Part shown: one piece after another, positions 49,304 through 58,651 of the stretch | How the letters are laid out: each line of letters starts with the position of its first letter | Position numbering within the stretch: position 1 is the stretch's first letter | From: 21-14-0-10-47-8 sp966211455 | GTDB lineage: Bacteria; Bdellovibrionota; Bdellovibrionia; Bdellovibrionales; Bdellovibrionaceae | Direction of reading: 5' to 3' | Assembly: GCA_966211455.1 (NCBI GenBank) | Contig: CBIHNI010000017.1 | Span: forward strand, 1 to 64,000 | Length of the DNA stretch: 64,000 nt | Notes under the pieces: generated by a model | What the model was told of the DNA's origin: nothing | Seen by the model: only the letters and a program-made list of their open reading frames with translations | The model's database searches: none | Translations under genes and position numbers: made by a program

Positions 49304-51400
49304 ATGAGATTTTTCATCACTGGAGCTCTGTTGGCCGTCGGTGCCATCGCGCAAGCAGGAAGCGCTCTGCACTTTCACAATGGAACCATCAATCCGAAAG
49401 CGGTCGACGCGGTCAACGTGACCTTCGATCATCTCACGGATGACTATGTTCTGCAGTTTAAAAATGCGATCACCGAAGCTGATAAAAAAGCTTTGAAAGC
49501 GCAAGGCATTTCGGTTTTCCGATATGTGCCGGATGACGCTTTGATCGTGCGCGGAACCGCTTTGCAACTTTCAAACTTTGCCAAAGCCGGAAAAGTGAAC
49601 GCCTTCATTCCATTCAAAGGTGCCATGAAGCTCTCTTCATCTCTACCGGTGCTCAGCGTGTTTTCTCGCATTCGCTCGATCAACGCATCGATTGCGACAT
49701 TCACAGCTGACGATGCTCGTCGCGTGCTGAACTTCTTGCAATCGCAAGATTCGGATCTGGTGGTGCTGGATCAAACCGGAAATTCGCTTTCCGTTCGCAT
49801 GCAGCAATCTTTGCTGGCGCCTTTGGCTGACATGCCAGGTGTCGAATTCGTGCAAGAGACTTCAAAGTTTGAACCTTTGCATATCACTTTGGATGAATCG
49901 CAAAACAATGCCGAAACAATGGCCGGTGATTACACTGATCTGAACGGCTATGAAACAGGAACCAAGGTCATGAATCTGGATGCCATCTGGGCGCAAGGTT
50001 TCCATGGTCAGGGGCAAATCGTCGGCATGGCAGACACGGGTCTGGACACCGGTGTGGCGGCGACGCTCGCTCCGGATTTTAACGGAGCCGTTCAAAAAGG
50101 ACTCGGTTTCGGAATCGGTGCGAAAGGTGGTTGGGAAGATCCAATGGGTCACGGGACTCACGTTGCGGGATCTGTCTTGGGTCGCGGAACGGCGTCGGGT
50201 GGTGCTTTGAAAGGTGCCGCGTACGAAGCAAAAATCGTGGCGGAAGGCATGTGGTCTCCGATCATCAGCAACCTGACCGTGCCACCCAAATTGGCGCAGC
50301 TTTTCCAAGGCGCTTATGATGAAGGGGCTCGCATTCACACGAACTCTTGGGGTTCGGGCCGAGAGGATCAATTCGGCGCTTACGATGCGATGGCTCAGCA
50401 GGTGGATCAATTTATGTGGGATCACCCGGATATGTTGATTTTGTTCGCGGCCGGAAACTCGGGCACGGATAAAAACAAAGACGGTCGTATCGATGCCAAC
50501 TCGATCGGTTCCCCTGGAACCGCGAAGAACGCTTTGACTGTCGGCGCTTCTGAAAATTTGCTCGCAGTCGGCGGGATCCAAAAGCAGGTGAAAGAGCTTC
50601 GCAATGCGGATCAATCATGGCCGGCCGAGCCGATCTGGAGCTCGAAAGTTTCAGACGACATCAACGGCATGGCGATGTTCAGTTCGCGCGGTCCAACAAA
50701 AGATGGTCGCTTGAAGCCTGAAATCGTGGCTCCGGGCACGAACATCTTGTCAACTCGCTCGCACCATCCAAAAGCAGAGCCGCTTTGGGGTGAATACAAT
50801 AAAGATTACGTCTATTCTGGTGGCACATCGATGTCGACTCCTCTGACGGCAGGGGCGGCTGCGGTCACCCGCGAAGTGCTGGTTGAAAAATTCAAGATCG
50901 CAAATCCATCGGCGGCTTTGGTGAAGGCGACCTTGCTTCACACGGCGACCGATATGTTCCCAGGTCAATACGGCGGGGGCGCGACTCAAGAATTTCAAAC
51001 TCGTCGTCCAAATTCGGATGAAGGCTATGGCCGCGTGGATATGGCTAAATTGGCGGGCTTAACGGCTGAGACTCATTTCGTGGAAGCGGAAGTGGCTCAA
51101 GCGGAAGAGTCGAATTTGACAGTCCAAGTCAAAAACGGTCAGCTTTTGGTGAACCTGGTTTACACGGATGCTCCGGGAACTCCGGCTGCGGGCCCAGCTT
51201 TGGTGAACAATTTGGATCTATCTGTGACGGATGCTTCAGGCAAAGTGGTGTTTGCGTCAACGGATGCAATCAACAACAACGAAGTGGCCGAACTTTCTGG
51301 TTTGGCAAATGGCACTTACCAAATCAGCGTCAAAGGAACGAAAGTTCCAATGGGTAAGAATGGAAAACAGCCATTTGCACTTGTTTACACGGCTCTTTAA
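49304..51400 (+). CDS. Exported subtilisin-like serine protease (peptidase S8), large form
   Basis: A 698-residue secreted protease with a signal peptide (MRFFITGALLAVGAIAQAGS). A pro-region of about 200 residues precedes the S8 domain: Asp244 in GMADTGLDTG, His283 in GHGTHVAGS, Asn in FAAGNSG, Ser509 in GGTSMSTPLTAG. After it, residues 590-695 form a beta-sandwich with NLVYTDAPGTPAAGPALVNN and LDLSVTD, typical of subtilases from this group. GGAGGGG lies before the chosen ATG. The preceding region 49165-49235 is very AT-rich and may hold its promoter. It is unrelated in detail to the shorter S8 protease at 36196. Confidence 0.95.
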   Translation: MRFFITGALLAVGAIAQAGSALHFHNGTINPKAVDAVNVTFDHLTDDYVLQFKNAITEADKKALKAQGISVFRYVPDDALIVRGTALQLSNFAKAGKVNAFIPFKGAMKLSSSLPVLSVFSRIRSINASIATFTADDARRVLNFLQSQDSDLVVLDQTGNSLSVRMQQSLLAPLADMPGVEFVQETSKFEPLHITLDESQNNAETMAGDYTDLNGYETGTKVMNLDAIWAQGFHGQGQIVGMADTGLDTGVAATLAPDFNGAVQKGLGFGIGAKGGWEDPMGHGTHVAGSVLGRGTASGGALKGAAYEAKIVAEGMWSPIISNLTVPPKLAQLFQGAYDEGARIHTNSWGSGREDQFGAYDAMAQQVDQFMWDHPDMLILFAAGNSGTDKNKDGRIDANSIGSPGTAKNALTVGASENLLAVGGIQKQVKELRNADQSWPAEPIWSSKVSDDINGMAMFSSRGPTKDGRLKPEIVAPGTNILSTRSHHPKAEPLWGEYNKDYVYSGGTSMSTPLTAGAAAVTREVLVEKFKIANPSAALVKATLLHTATDMFPGQYGGGATQEFQTRRPNSDEGYGRVDMAKLAGLTAETHFVEAEVAQAEESNLTVQVKNGQLLVNLVYTDAPGTPAAGPALVNNLDLSVTDASGKVVFASTDAINNNEVAELSGLANGTYQISVKGTKVPMGKNGKQPFALVYTAL

Positions 51401-51431
51401 TCCCAATCTCTAAACAATTGAAATGACTTCG

Positions 51432-51460
51432 AAACGGGTCTCAGTGATGAGGCCCGTTTT
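51432..51460 (+). terminator. Rho-independent terminator after the large subtilase
   Basis: AAACGGG-t-CT, loop, AG-g-CCCGTTT, followed by TTTCTTTT. It begins 32 bases after the stop codon. Confidence 0.85.
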
Positions 51461-51495
51461 TCTTTTGAAAACTTTCCTAACGGGTTGCGAAGGGT

Positions 51496-51524
51496 TTGAT
51501 AACTTGTGTCAAATCGGCTATAAA
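51496..51524 (+). promoter_or_regulatory. Sigma-70-type promoter of carD
   Basis: TTGATA (51496-51501), a 17-base spacer and TATAAA (51519-51524), both close to consensus. Transcription should start near 51531, about 80 bases before the carD GTG. Confidence 0.65.
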
Positions 51525-51611
51525 TACCTCGGCTCAAAAATCGTCTGACGTGGATGTTGTGGGGTTCTGTCGTTCGAATCAGATGGTCGATGAGGCTCGG
51601 AGGTTGATCGC

Positions 51612-52133
51612 GTGGCTGAAAACAAAGCGCAATCAGGTACAGTTCAAGGTTTCAAGGTCGGTGACCATGCAGTTTACCCAGGCCACGGCGTGGGTAAGGT
51701 GATCGCGGTCGAGGTCAAAGAAATCATGGGCACAAAGCTTGAGTTCTACTCGGTCCAAATCCTGGAGACCGGGCTCAAGATCATGGTCCCAAAGACCAGC
51801 GTGAACCAAGTCGGTCTTCGTCCGATCATTTCGGAAGAAGAAGCCAGCAAGGTGATCGCCATCCTGAAAATCAAAGACGTTAAAATCGACACTCAGACAT
51901 GGAATCGCCGTTATCGCGAATACATGGAAAAAATCAAAACCGGTTCGGTTTATGAAATTGCTGAAGTTCTGCGCGATTTGTTCCTGCTGAAAGCGGATAA
52001 AGAGCTTTCTTTCGGTGAGCGCAAGATGCTCGACAATGCTCGCGGTCTTTTGATGAAAGAGCTCACCTTGGCGGTGAAAAACGAAGCTCTGACTCAGGAA
52101 GAAGAAGTCCGCCAGATTTTCGGTTTGGCCTAA
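51612..52133 (+). CDS. CarD-family transcriptional regulator
   Basis: A 173-residue regulator that binds RNA polymerase and stabilises promoter open complexes. The N-terminal RNA-polymerase-interacting domain has VGDHAVYPGHGVGKVIAVE, followed by EFYSVQI and MVPKTSVNQVGLRPI. The C-terminal helical DNA-binding part has IAEVLRDLFLLKADKELSFG and ERKMLDNAR. The start is GTG at 51612, with GGAGG eight bases upstream. It has its own promoter and terminator, so it is a single-gene unit. Confidence 0.93.
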   Translation: MAENKAQSGTVQGFKVGDHAVYPGHGVGKVIAVEVKEIMGTKLEFYSVQILETGLKIMVPKTSVNQVGLRPIISEEEASKVIAILKIKDVKIDTQTWNRRYREYMEKIKTGSVYEIAEVLRDLFLLKADKELSFGERKMLDNARGLLMKELTLAVKNEALTQEEEVRQIFGLA

Positions 52134-52160
52134 CAGTTCTAAATTCAATTTGTGATTCTG

Positions 52161-52195
52161 AAAAGGCCTGGGTAACCCCCGGGCCTTTTGTTTTT
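52161..52195 (+). terminator. Rho-independent terminator of carD
   Basis: AAAAGGCCTGGG, loop, CCCGGGCCTTTT, then GTTTTT. It begins 28 bases after the carD stop. Confidence 0.9.
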
Positions 52196-52224
52196 CTGGG
52201 CTGGATTTTGAATCCTTTTTCGCT

Positions 52225-53364
52225 TTGCAGATCGAAGGGTCTTCAAAGCGAGTGTATGTGGATTTGGGCCAGGTAAAACGTCAATCTATTGAACATGGGG
52301 CTGCCTTTGGGCGGCGGTGTTTGCTTTTGGCGATGGCTCTGGCTTTTCTAGGGCTGGCACCGACTCAGGTCTTTGCGGCGGCTTTGGTCTGCCGAAAGGC
52401 GCAGCTTGCGGTTCTGCAGGCGCCTTTAAATAGCTTATTTGCCAACCGAGATGAATCTTTTGTCGAAGGTTATTCCGGCACCGTTCATATCCAAGAATTT
52501 TGGCAAACCCACAAGCGCTTTGGGTTTGTTCGAAGCTCGGATGGACGGGTGATTTTGGCGGCTCGAAACGAGACGCAGGTTCAGCAGATTATCAATGAAT
52601 TGAGATCGAGCTCGGGTTTAAAAGATGCCAAAGCGCCTCGGGTCCAAGATTCTCCTTTGTCCGAGGGGGTTTCGGTGGATGTGACCGAGCTGATGGGCGG
52701 TTGGATTCGCGACAAATTGGATTTTCAGCCCGTGGCGAAGGGACCGAATTGCTGGAATTTCTGTCTGATGCATGCCGAAGTCGTCAGTTCCATGCGTTAT
52801 TCTTCCGCCGAAGAGTTTCGTCATTGGTTGAGCGGACCGTTTAGCGAACCGATCCGAAACGTGCATGATCTTCGACCTGGGGATATCTTTGCCTTGATGA
52901 AAGGGCCTGAAGATTTGCACGGAGCGATTTTTATTTCGCCGAATCTGGTGCTTTCAAAAAATGGAGCCAAGGCTCAGTACGGATATCGATTGATGGATAT
53001 TCGTGAAATGCTGGGCAGCTATGCTTTGGCAACCGACATTCAGGCTTATCGTTTGAAAAGCTGGCAAGAAATTCAGCAGCGGTATCGGATTCAGCTCCCG
53101 GCCGCACTCAGTCTCCGCTGGAAAGAGGTGGATGCCTTGGAGCTTAAGTTTCATCGTTTTTTCTCGCGCGAGGCCAAAATGGATAAATTTCTGCTGCTCG
53201 AGGAGCTGGAGCTCTATGGGAAGAGTGTCGAGTTTCGAAGTATCTCAATTCGCATTCGTCAGCTTCAGTCCATTGCTGATCCTACGCCGCAAGAGGCCTT
53301 GATGCTTTATTTGTGGACAGGACTTTTTCTGCGGGCCGAGTCCCTGTTGCACTTCGGCCAGTAG
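52225..53364 (+). CDS. Exported NlpC/P60-like cysteine hydrolase candidate
   Basis: A 379-residue protein. The start is uncertain: only TTG and GTG codons precede the signal-like helix CLLLAMALAFLGLAPTQVFA. Near residues 174-245 is a region with GPNCWNFCLMHAEV, LRPGDIFALMK, LHGAIFISPNLVLSKNG, which has the Cys (176) and His (232) order of NlpC/P60 peptidoglycan hydrolases. The usual third residue is not clear. The C-terminal third is helical. It could be a periplasmic cell-wall enzyme or an inactive relative. It sits between the carD terminator and gltX. Confidence 0.65.
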   Translation: MQIEGSSKRVYVDLGQVKRQSIEHGAAFGRRCLLLAMALAFLGLAPTQVFAAALVCRKAQLAVLQAPLNSLFANRDESFVEGYSGTVHIQEFWQTHKRFGFVRSSDGRVILAARNETQVQQIINELRSSSGLKDAKAPRVQDSPLSEGVSVDVTELMGGWIRDKLDFQPVAKGPNCWNFCLMHAEVVSSMRYSSAEEFRHWLSGPFSEPIRNVHDLRPGDIFALMKGPEDLHGAIFISPNLVLSKNGAKAQYGYRLMDIREMLGSYALATDIQAYRLKSWQEIQQRYRIQLPAALSLRWKEVDALELKFHRFFSREAKMDKFLLLEELELYGKSVEFRSISIRIRQLQSIADPTPQEALMLYLWTGLFLRAESLLHFGQ

Positions 53365-53452
53365 GGCTTAAGAAGCGTCGCGACAGCCCTAAATCCCGTC
53401 CTCAAAACCACAGAATTTCGATAAACTAGCGGCTTTCCTGTCGGAGGCTTTC

Positions 53453-54928
53453 ATGTCCTTTCAAGAAGTGCGCGTTCGTTTTGCTCCCAGCCCAACTGGT
53501 TACCTGCATGTGGGCGGCGCTCGCACGGCTTTGTACAATTATCTTTTCGCCAAAAAACATGGCGGCAAATTCATTCTTCGCATTGAAGACACCGATCAGG
53601 CTCGTTCGACCGAAGCTTCGTTGAAGATGGTGATCGAAGATCTAGAGTGGCTGGGGCTTCGTTGGGATGAGGGACCTGATCCTAAAACTTTGAAAGATAT
53701 GGGCCCGCATGGACCTTACAAACAAAGCGAGCGTTTGAGCATTTACAAAAAAATCGCCGACGAGCTGATCGCGGGTGGCAAGGCGTATTACTGCTTTATG
53801 ACCGATGAAGAGATGGAAGCTCAGCGCGAGAAAATGAAAGCGCAGGGCTATGCTCAACCACATGTCGAAAGCCCTTATGAAAATATGCCGACGGCGCAAG
53901 CGCTTGAAAAAATCAAAGCCGGTGAAAAAGCGGTGGTGCGATTTAAAACTCGGCATTTGAAAAAAGATTATGTGTTTAAAGATTCGATTCGTGGCGAGAT
54001 CAAGTTTCCATCCGACATGGTCGGAGACTTTGTGCTTCTGCGTTCGGACGGCATGCCGGTTTATAACTTTTGCTGTGTGGTTGATGACCATTTGATGAAG
54101 ATCTCGCACGTGCTTCGTGCGGAAGAGCATCTGCCAAATACACTCCGCCAGATGATGATTTACGAAGCGATGAGCTGGACAACGCCAGAATTTGGGCATC
54201 TGTCTTTGATTTTGGATGAAGATCGCCAAAAGCTTTCCAAGCGAAAAGGGGCGACCAGCTGTCACGAGTTTAAAATGGAAGGCTATTTGCCAGAAGCGCT
54301 TTTAAATTTTGTGGCACTTCTGGGGTGGTCGCATGCCAATGGCAAAGAGATTTTGACCTTGGACGAGATGATTTCGGGCTTTGATTTGGCTCGCACAAAC
54401 CCAGCGGGTGCCGTGTTTGATGCGGTGAAATTAAAGTGGATGAATGCGCAGTATCTGCGAGCGCTGCCAAATCTGGAAATCTGGAAGATGATCGAGCCTT
54501 TCTTGGCTAAGGAAAATTTTGGGCTTCCGACGGATAGCAAATGGCGCGAGCAAAGTGTGCAGACATTTAAGTCTTATATGGAAACTTTGGCTGATAGCGT
54601 GAACCTGTATAAGCCGCTGTCGGATTCGATGTATCAGATTCTGCCGGAAGCTTCGGAAGTCTTCACCTGGGAGCCGACACGTGCGGTTTTAATGGCGTGG
54701 AAAGAATTGATCGCGGCCGAGCCTGAAGAATACATGACAGAAGAGCGCTTTAATAAAGTGCAAGATCTGGTGAAAGAAAAAACGGGCGCCAAAGGTAAGA
54801 ATCTCTTTCAGCCGATCCGGGTGGCGGTCATTGGTCAGCCGCATGGGGCGGAGTTGAAAATTTTGGTGCCATTGATGTCGAAAACGTCTTTGCTCAAGCG
54901 GGCCGAGATGTGCTTAGGAAAATTTTAA
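53453..54928 (+). CDS. gltX: Glutamyl-tRNA synthetase
   Basis: A 491-residue class I synthetase that charges tRNA-Glu. The HIGH motif reads APSPTGYLHVGGARTALYNY near residue 9 and the KMSKS motif reads KLSKRKGATS near residue 262. The C-terminal helical anticodon-binding domain follows. Whether it also charges tRNA-Gln cannot be seen from this window. The ribosome binding site is GGAGG. cysS starts one base after its stop codon, so the two are cotranscribed. Confidence 0.96.
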   Translation: MSFQEVRVRFAPSPTGYLHVGGARTALYNYLFAKKHGGKFILRIEDTDQARSTEASLKMVIEDLEWLGLRWDEGPDPKTLKDMGPHGPYKQSERLSIYKKIADELIAGGKAYYCFMTDEEMEAQREKMKAQGYAQPHVESPYENMPTAQALEKIKAGEKAVVRFKTRHLKKDYVFKDSIRGEIKFPSDMVGDFVLLRSDGMPVYNFCCVVDDHLMKISHVLRAEEHLPNTLRQMMIYEAMSWTTPEFGHLSLILDEDRQKLSKRKGATSCHEFKMEGYLPEALLNFVALLGWSHANGKEILTLDEMISGFDLARTNPAGAVFDAVKLKWMNAQYLRALPNLEIWKMIEPFLAKENFGLPTDSKWREQSVQTFKSYMETLADSVNLYKPLSDSMYQILPEASEVFTWEPTRAVLMAWKELIAAEPEEYMTEERFNKVQDLVKEKTGAKGKNLFQPIRVAVIGQPHGAELKILVPLMSKTSLLKRAEMCLGKF

Positions 54929-54929
54929 A

Positions 54930-56378
54930 ATGAGTCTTGTCGTTTACAATACGGAAAGCCGTCAAAAAGAACAGTTTCAACCTTACGATCCGAAGCATGT
55001 GAAGATGTACTGCTGCGGACCGACGGTTTACGGCCTTTTGCACGTGGGAAATTTTCGGGGTGCGATCTTCTACAATCTGGTTCGCAATTGGCTGGAAGAA
55101 TCCGGCTACAAGGTGACTTACGTTTACAACTACACTGATGTGGACGATAAGATTATCGATCGCGCCAATAAAGAGGGGAAACCTTCGTCGGAAATTTCTG
55201 AGACTTATATCAAAGAATTCGAAACGGATTTTGGCCGCTTGAAACTTCGCAAGCATGACTCGAACCCACGCGTGACCGATCATATGCAGCCGATCATCGA
55301 AATGGTCGGGCAACTGATCGAAAACAAAAAAGCCTACGATGTGAATGGCGAAGTTCTGTATTCGATCAAAGCTTTTGATGGTTACGGAAAATTATCAAAT
55401 CGCAATCCGGACGATTTGAAGGTCGGTGTGCGTGTCGAACTGGGCTCGCAGAAAAAAGATCCTTTGGATTTTGCTTTGTGGAAACCAGCCAAACCGAACG
55501 AGCCTTCTTGGCCATCGCCGTGGGGGCCGGGGCGTCCGGGCTGGCATATCGAATGCTCGGCCATGGCAAAGACTATTCTTGGCGAGCAGATCGATATTCA
55601 TGGTGGCGGGATGGATTTGATTTTCCCGCATCATGAAAATGAGATCGCACAAAGTGAAGGCTGCAGCGGCAAACATTACGTCAAGTACTGGATGCACAAC
55701 AATATGATCAACTTTTCGGGCGCGAAGATGAGCAAATCTTTAGGCAACATCAAAACGGCGCGCTCGTTTATGGATGATTTCAATCCCGAGATTTTGAAAT
55801 ACATGATGCTTTCTGTGCATTACCGATCGATTTCAGATTTTGGCGAGCATGGCATCGAGCAAGCCATTCATGGGCTCGCGCGGATTTATTCGGCCCTGTC
55901 GACGGCGGATTCTTTGAAAAATGGCGAGACCAAGCCAGAAGCAAGCTTCGAGAAAATCACGTCAGAGGCTTGGACAAAGATTACCGAAGCGTTGAATGAT
56001 GATTTCAATACGCCAGAAGCTTTTGCGCGCGTGTTTGAGGTGGTTCGAGCTTTCAATTCGCAGGTGAAGCGTGGGATGAAAGTGAACCCTGCGATCAGTG
56101 GCAAAGCTGTCGCTTTACAGAATTTTATTTTGAGATTTGGCAAGCTTTTGTCCCTGTTCGAAGAGCCAGCACAGGAATTTCTGGTCACCTTGGATGATAT
56201 GCTGTTAAAGAAGAAAGGTTTGGCGCGGGCTCAGATCGATCAGCTGGTACAGGATCGCTCGGCGGCTCGTGCCGCGAAGGACTTTAAAAAGTCCGATGAA
56301 CTTCGAGATCAATTGGTGCAAATGGGAATCGCGGTCAGTGATTCGGCTTCGGGTTCAGATTGGGAAGTAGCCAAGTAG
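54930..56378 (+). CDS. cysS: Cysteinyl-tRNA synthetase
   Basis: A 482-residue class I synthetase that charges tRNA-Cys. CCGPTVYGLLHVGNFRGAIF near residue 27 contains the zinc Cys and HIGH motif; the other zinc ligands are in GWHIECSAMA and HHENEIAQSE. KMSKS is exact (KMSKSLGN near residue 265). The length is typical. An inverted repeat of 16 bases starts three bases after its stop (56381). Confidence 0.96.
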   Translation: MSLVVYNTESRQKEQFQPYDPKHVKMYCCGPTVYGLLHVGNFRGAIFYNLVRNWLEESGYKVTYVYNYTDVDDKIIDRANKEGKPSSEISETYIKEFETDFGRLKLRKHDSNPRVTDHMQPIIEMVGQLIENKKAYDVNGEVLYSIKAFDGYGKLSNRNPDDLKVGVRVELGSQKKDPLDFALWKPAKPNEPSWPSPWGPGRPGWHIECSAMAKTILGEQIDIHGGGMDLIFPHHENEIAQSEGCSGKHYVKYWMHNNMINFSGAKMSKSLGNIKTARSFMDDFNPEILKYMMLSVHYRSISDFGEHGIEQAIHGLARIYSALSTADSLKNGETKPEASFEKITSEAWTKITEALNDDFNTPEAFARVFEVVRAFNSQVKRGMKVNPAISGKAVALQNFILRFGKLLSLFEEPAQEFLVTLDDMLLKKKGLARAQIDQLVQDRSAARAAKDFKKSDELRDQLVQMGIAVSDSASGSDWEVAK

Positions 56379-56380
56379 GC

Positions 56381-56494
56381 AAACTTTAAAATTTGGCTCT
56401 ATCCTGCGTTGCTTCGTCGTCGGCGTACGAGGCGTACGCCTGGCCGGCCGCGCTTTCCTCCTCGCGCCTTGTTTAGATCCAAATTTTAAAGTTT
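56381..56494. repeat. Snap-back element between cysS and uvrB
   Basis: AAACTTTAAAATTTGG (56381-56396) and its exact complement CCAAATTTTAAAGTTT (56479-56494) enclose 82 bases. In the middle is GGCGTACG-AGG-CGTACGCC (56422-56440), an 8-bp hairpin sharing its core with the element at 44355. Such a double structure can fold as one long hairpin. It may be a small mobile repeat or the cysS mRNA end. Confidence 0.7.
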
Positions 56495-56526
56495 GGATGA
56501 AAGTTTGACGGAAGAAAGTGGGATCA

Positions 56527-58629
56527 ATGGCTCAGCAGCAGCAGAAAAAATTGTTTAAGCTTGTTTCTGATTTTAAACCTTCGGGCGATCAGCCGAAGGC
56601 GATTTCAGAGATTGTTTCTAATTTTAAAAATAAGATCAATCACCAGACTCTTTTAGGTGTGACCGGGTCGGGGAAGACCTTCACCATGGCGCACACGATT
56701 GCGCAGCTCAATGAGCCGGCCTTGGTGCTTGCACCCAATAAAACGCTGGCGGCTCAATTGTACTTGGAATTTAAAGAGCTCTTTCCGCACAATGCGGTCG
56801 AATACTTTGTTTCGTATTACGATTATTATCAGCCTGAAGCTTATATTCCGACGACCGATACTTTTATCGAAAAGGATTCGGCGATCAACGAGCAGATCGA
56901 TCGTATGCGCCACTCGGCGACACGTTCGCTGTTTGATCGCAAAGATGTGATCATTGTCAGCTCTGTTTCGTGTATTTACGGTCTGGGAAGTCCCGAGGCT
57001 TACTCGGGGATGATGATTCATTTGATTAACAATACAGAAATGAAGCGCGATCATTTGCTGCGTGAATTGGTGCGTATTCAGTACACGCGAAACAATGTCG
57101 ACTTTCACCGTGGAACTGTGCGCGTGCGGGGAGATGTGGTCGAGATTTTCCCGCCTTACGAAGAAGAGCGCGCCATCCGCGTTGAATTCTTTGGCGATTA
57201 CGTTGAAAAGCTTGCCTGGATTGATCCATTAACCGGCGAGGTGCTGGAAGAAATGGATCAGATCGGTGTGTATCCGGGATCGCACTATGCAACAGGTGAC
57301 GACAATATCAAACGCGCGATTGGGACCATTCGTGATGAGCTTCGTGAAAGACTGCAGTCATTTCAAAAAGACATGAAGTTTCTAGAAGCGCAGCGAATCG
57401 AGCAGCGCACTTTGTACGATATCGAGATGATGGAGCAGATGGGATTTTGCTCAGGCATCGAAAATTATTCAAGACATCTGACCGGACGTGGACCGGGCGA
57501 GCCGCCTCCGACATTATTAGAATACTTCCCGAAAAATTTTATCACCTTTATCGACGAATCCCACGTCACCGTTCCGCAAATCGGTGGGATGTACCGTGGG
57601 GACCGGGCGCGTAAGATGACTTTGGTGGATCACGGCTTTCGATTGCCATCGGCGCTGGACAACCGCCCTTTGAATTTTCAAGAGTTTGAAGCTTTCATGG
57701 ACAAAGTCGTTTATGTCTCGGCGACCCCAGGTCCTTATGAGCTGCAGAAATCCGAAGGAATGATTGTCGAGCAGATCATCCGCCCGACGGGTTTGATTGA
57801 TCCGCAGACCGAAGTGCGGCCGGTCAAGTTTCAGGTCGATGATTTGCTAACCGAAATCCGCGATCGCGTGAAGAAAAAAGAGCGCGTGCTGATCACCACC
57901 TTAACCAAAAGAAGCGCTGAGGATCTGACCGAGTACTATGAATCCTTGGGTGTGAAGGTGAAGTACCTGCACAGTGATATCGATACGGTCGAGCGCATGG
58001 AGATCTTACGCGATCTGCGTTTGGGTGTGTTTGATGTTTTGATCGGGATCAATCTTTTGCGAGAAGGTCTGGATATCCCCGAGGTGTCATTGGTGGCGAT
58101 CACGGATGCGGATAAAGAAGGCTTTTTGCGATCTGAGAGATCTTTGATTCAGACCATCGGGCGGGCGGCGCGAAACTTGAACGGGCGTGTTATTTTGTAT
58201 GCTGACAAGATCACAGATTCGATGAGCCGCGCTTTGGGTGAGACCGAGCGTCGTCGCAATATCCAAAGCGCTTTTAACGTGAAAAACGGTATCACGCCGG
58301 CCGGTGTGCAGAAGAAAATCCGTGAAGGCCTAGGTGATCTATTTGATGGAAACCCTGCAGCGCGCATTGGACAAGAGCCGAAAAAAGCGGTCAACTTGTT
58401 TGAGAAGTACGCAGGTCAGCCGGGCGCTTTGGCGAAAGAGATCGAAACTTTGCGCAAGAAGATGAAAAAGGCCTCGGACAATTTGGACTTTGAAGAAGCG
58501 GCGAAAATCCGCGACGAAGTCAAACGCCTGCAGATCTTGGAATTGAATATCCGCCCTGGTGGCAGCATCGAGAAAGAATCCGACGATGTCATCGAGGGAA
58601 AAGTGATCCCGTTCAAACAGCCTTCCTAA
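56527..58629 (+). CDS. uvrB: Excinuclease ABC subunit B
   Basis: A 700-residue DNA-repair helicase that verifies damage and recruits UvrC. Motifs are GVTGSGKTFTMA (Walker A, near residue 45), YYDYYQPEAYIP (beta-hairpin), DESHVTVPQIGGMYRGDR, and VLIGINLLREGLDIPEVSLV. The C-terminal UVR motif (EIETLRKKMKKASDNLDFEE) binds UvrC. ATG at 56527 is preferred to GTG at 56518. Together with uvrC 1.5 kb downstream it supplies two of three excinuclease subunits; uvrA is not in the window. Confidence 0.97.
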   Translation: MAQQQQKKLFKLVSDFKPSGDQPKAISEIVSNFKNKINHQTLLGVTGSGKTFTMAHTIAQLNEPALVLAPNKTLAAQLYLEFKELFPHNAVEYFVSYYDYYQPEAYIPTTDTFIEKDSAINEQIDRMRHSATRSLFDRKDVIIVSSVSCIYGLGSPEAYSGMMIHLINNTEMKRDHLLRELVRIQYTRNNVDFHRGTVRVRGDVVEIFPPYEEERAIRVEFFGDYVEKLAWIDPLTGEVLEEMDQIGVYPGSHYATGDDNIKRAIGTIRDELRERLQSFQKDMKFLEAQRIEQRTLYDIEMMEQMGFCSGIENYSRHLTGRGPGEPPPTLLEYFPKNFITFIDESHVTVPQIGGMYRGDRARKMTLVDHGFRLPSALDNRPLNFQEFEAFMDKVVYVSATPGPYELQKSEGMIVEQIIRPTGLIDPQTEVRPVKFQVDDLLTEIRDRVKKKERVLITTLTKRSAEDLTEYYESLGVKVKYLHSDIDTVERMEILRDLRLGVFDVLIGINLLREGLDIPEVSLVAITDADKEGFLRSERSLIQTIGRAARNLNGRVILYADKITDSMSRALGETERRRNIQSAFNVKNGITPAGVQKKIREGLGDLFDGNPAARIGQEPKKAVNLFEKYAGQPGALAKEIETLRKKMKKASDNLDFEEAAKIRDEVKRLQILELNIRPGGSIEKESDDVIEGKVIPFKQPS

Positions 58630-58651
58630 GATAGGAAGAAAGGTTGGCCCT

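Noticed and set aside
51541..51611. tRNA-like segment with GTTCGAATCA before carD
   Set aside because: No cloverleaf arms or acceptor stem can be drawn around it; it is the carD leader.
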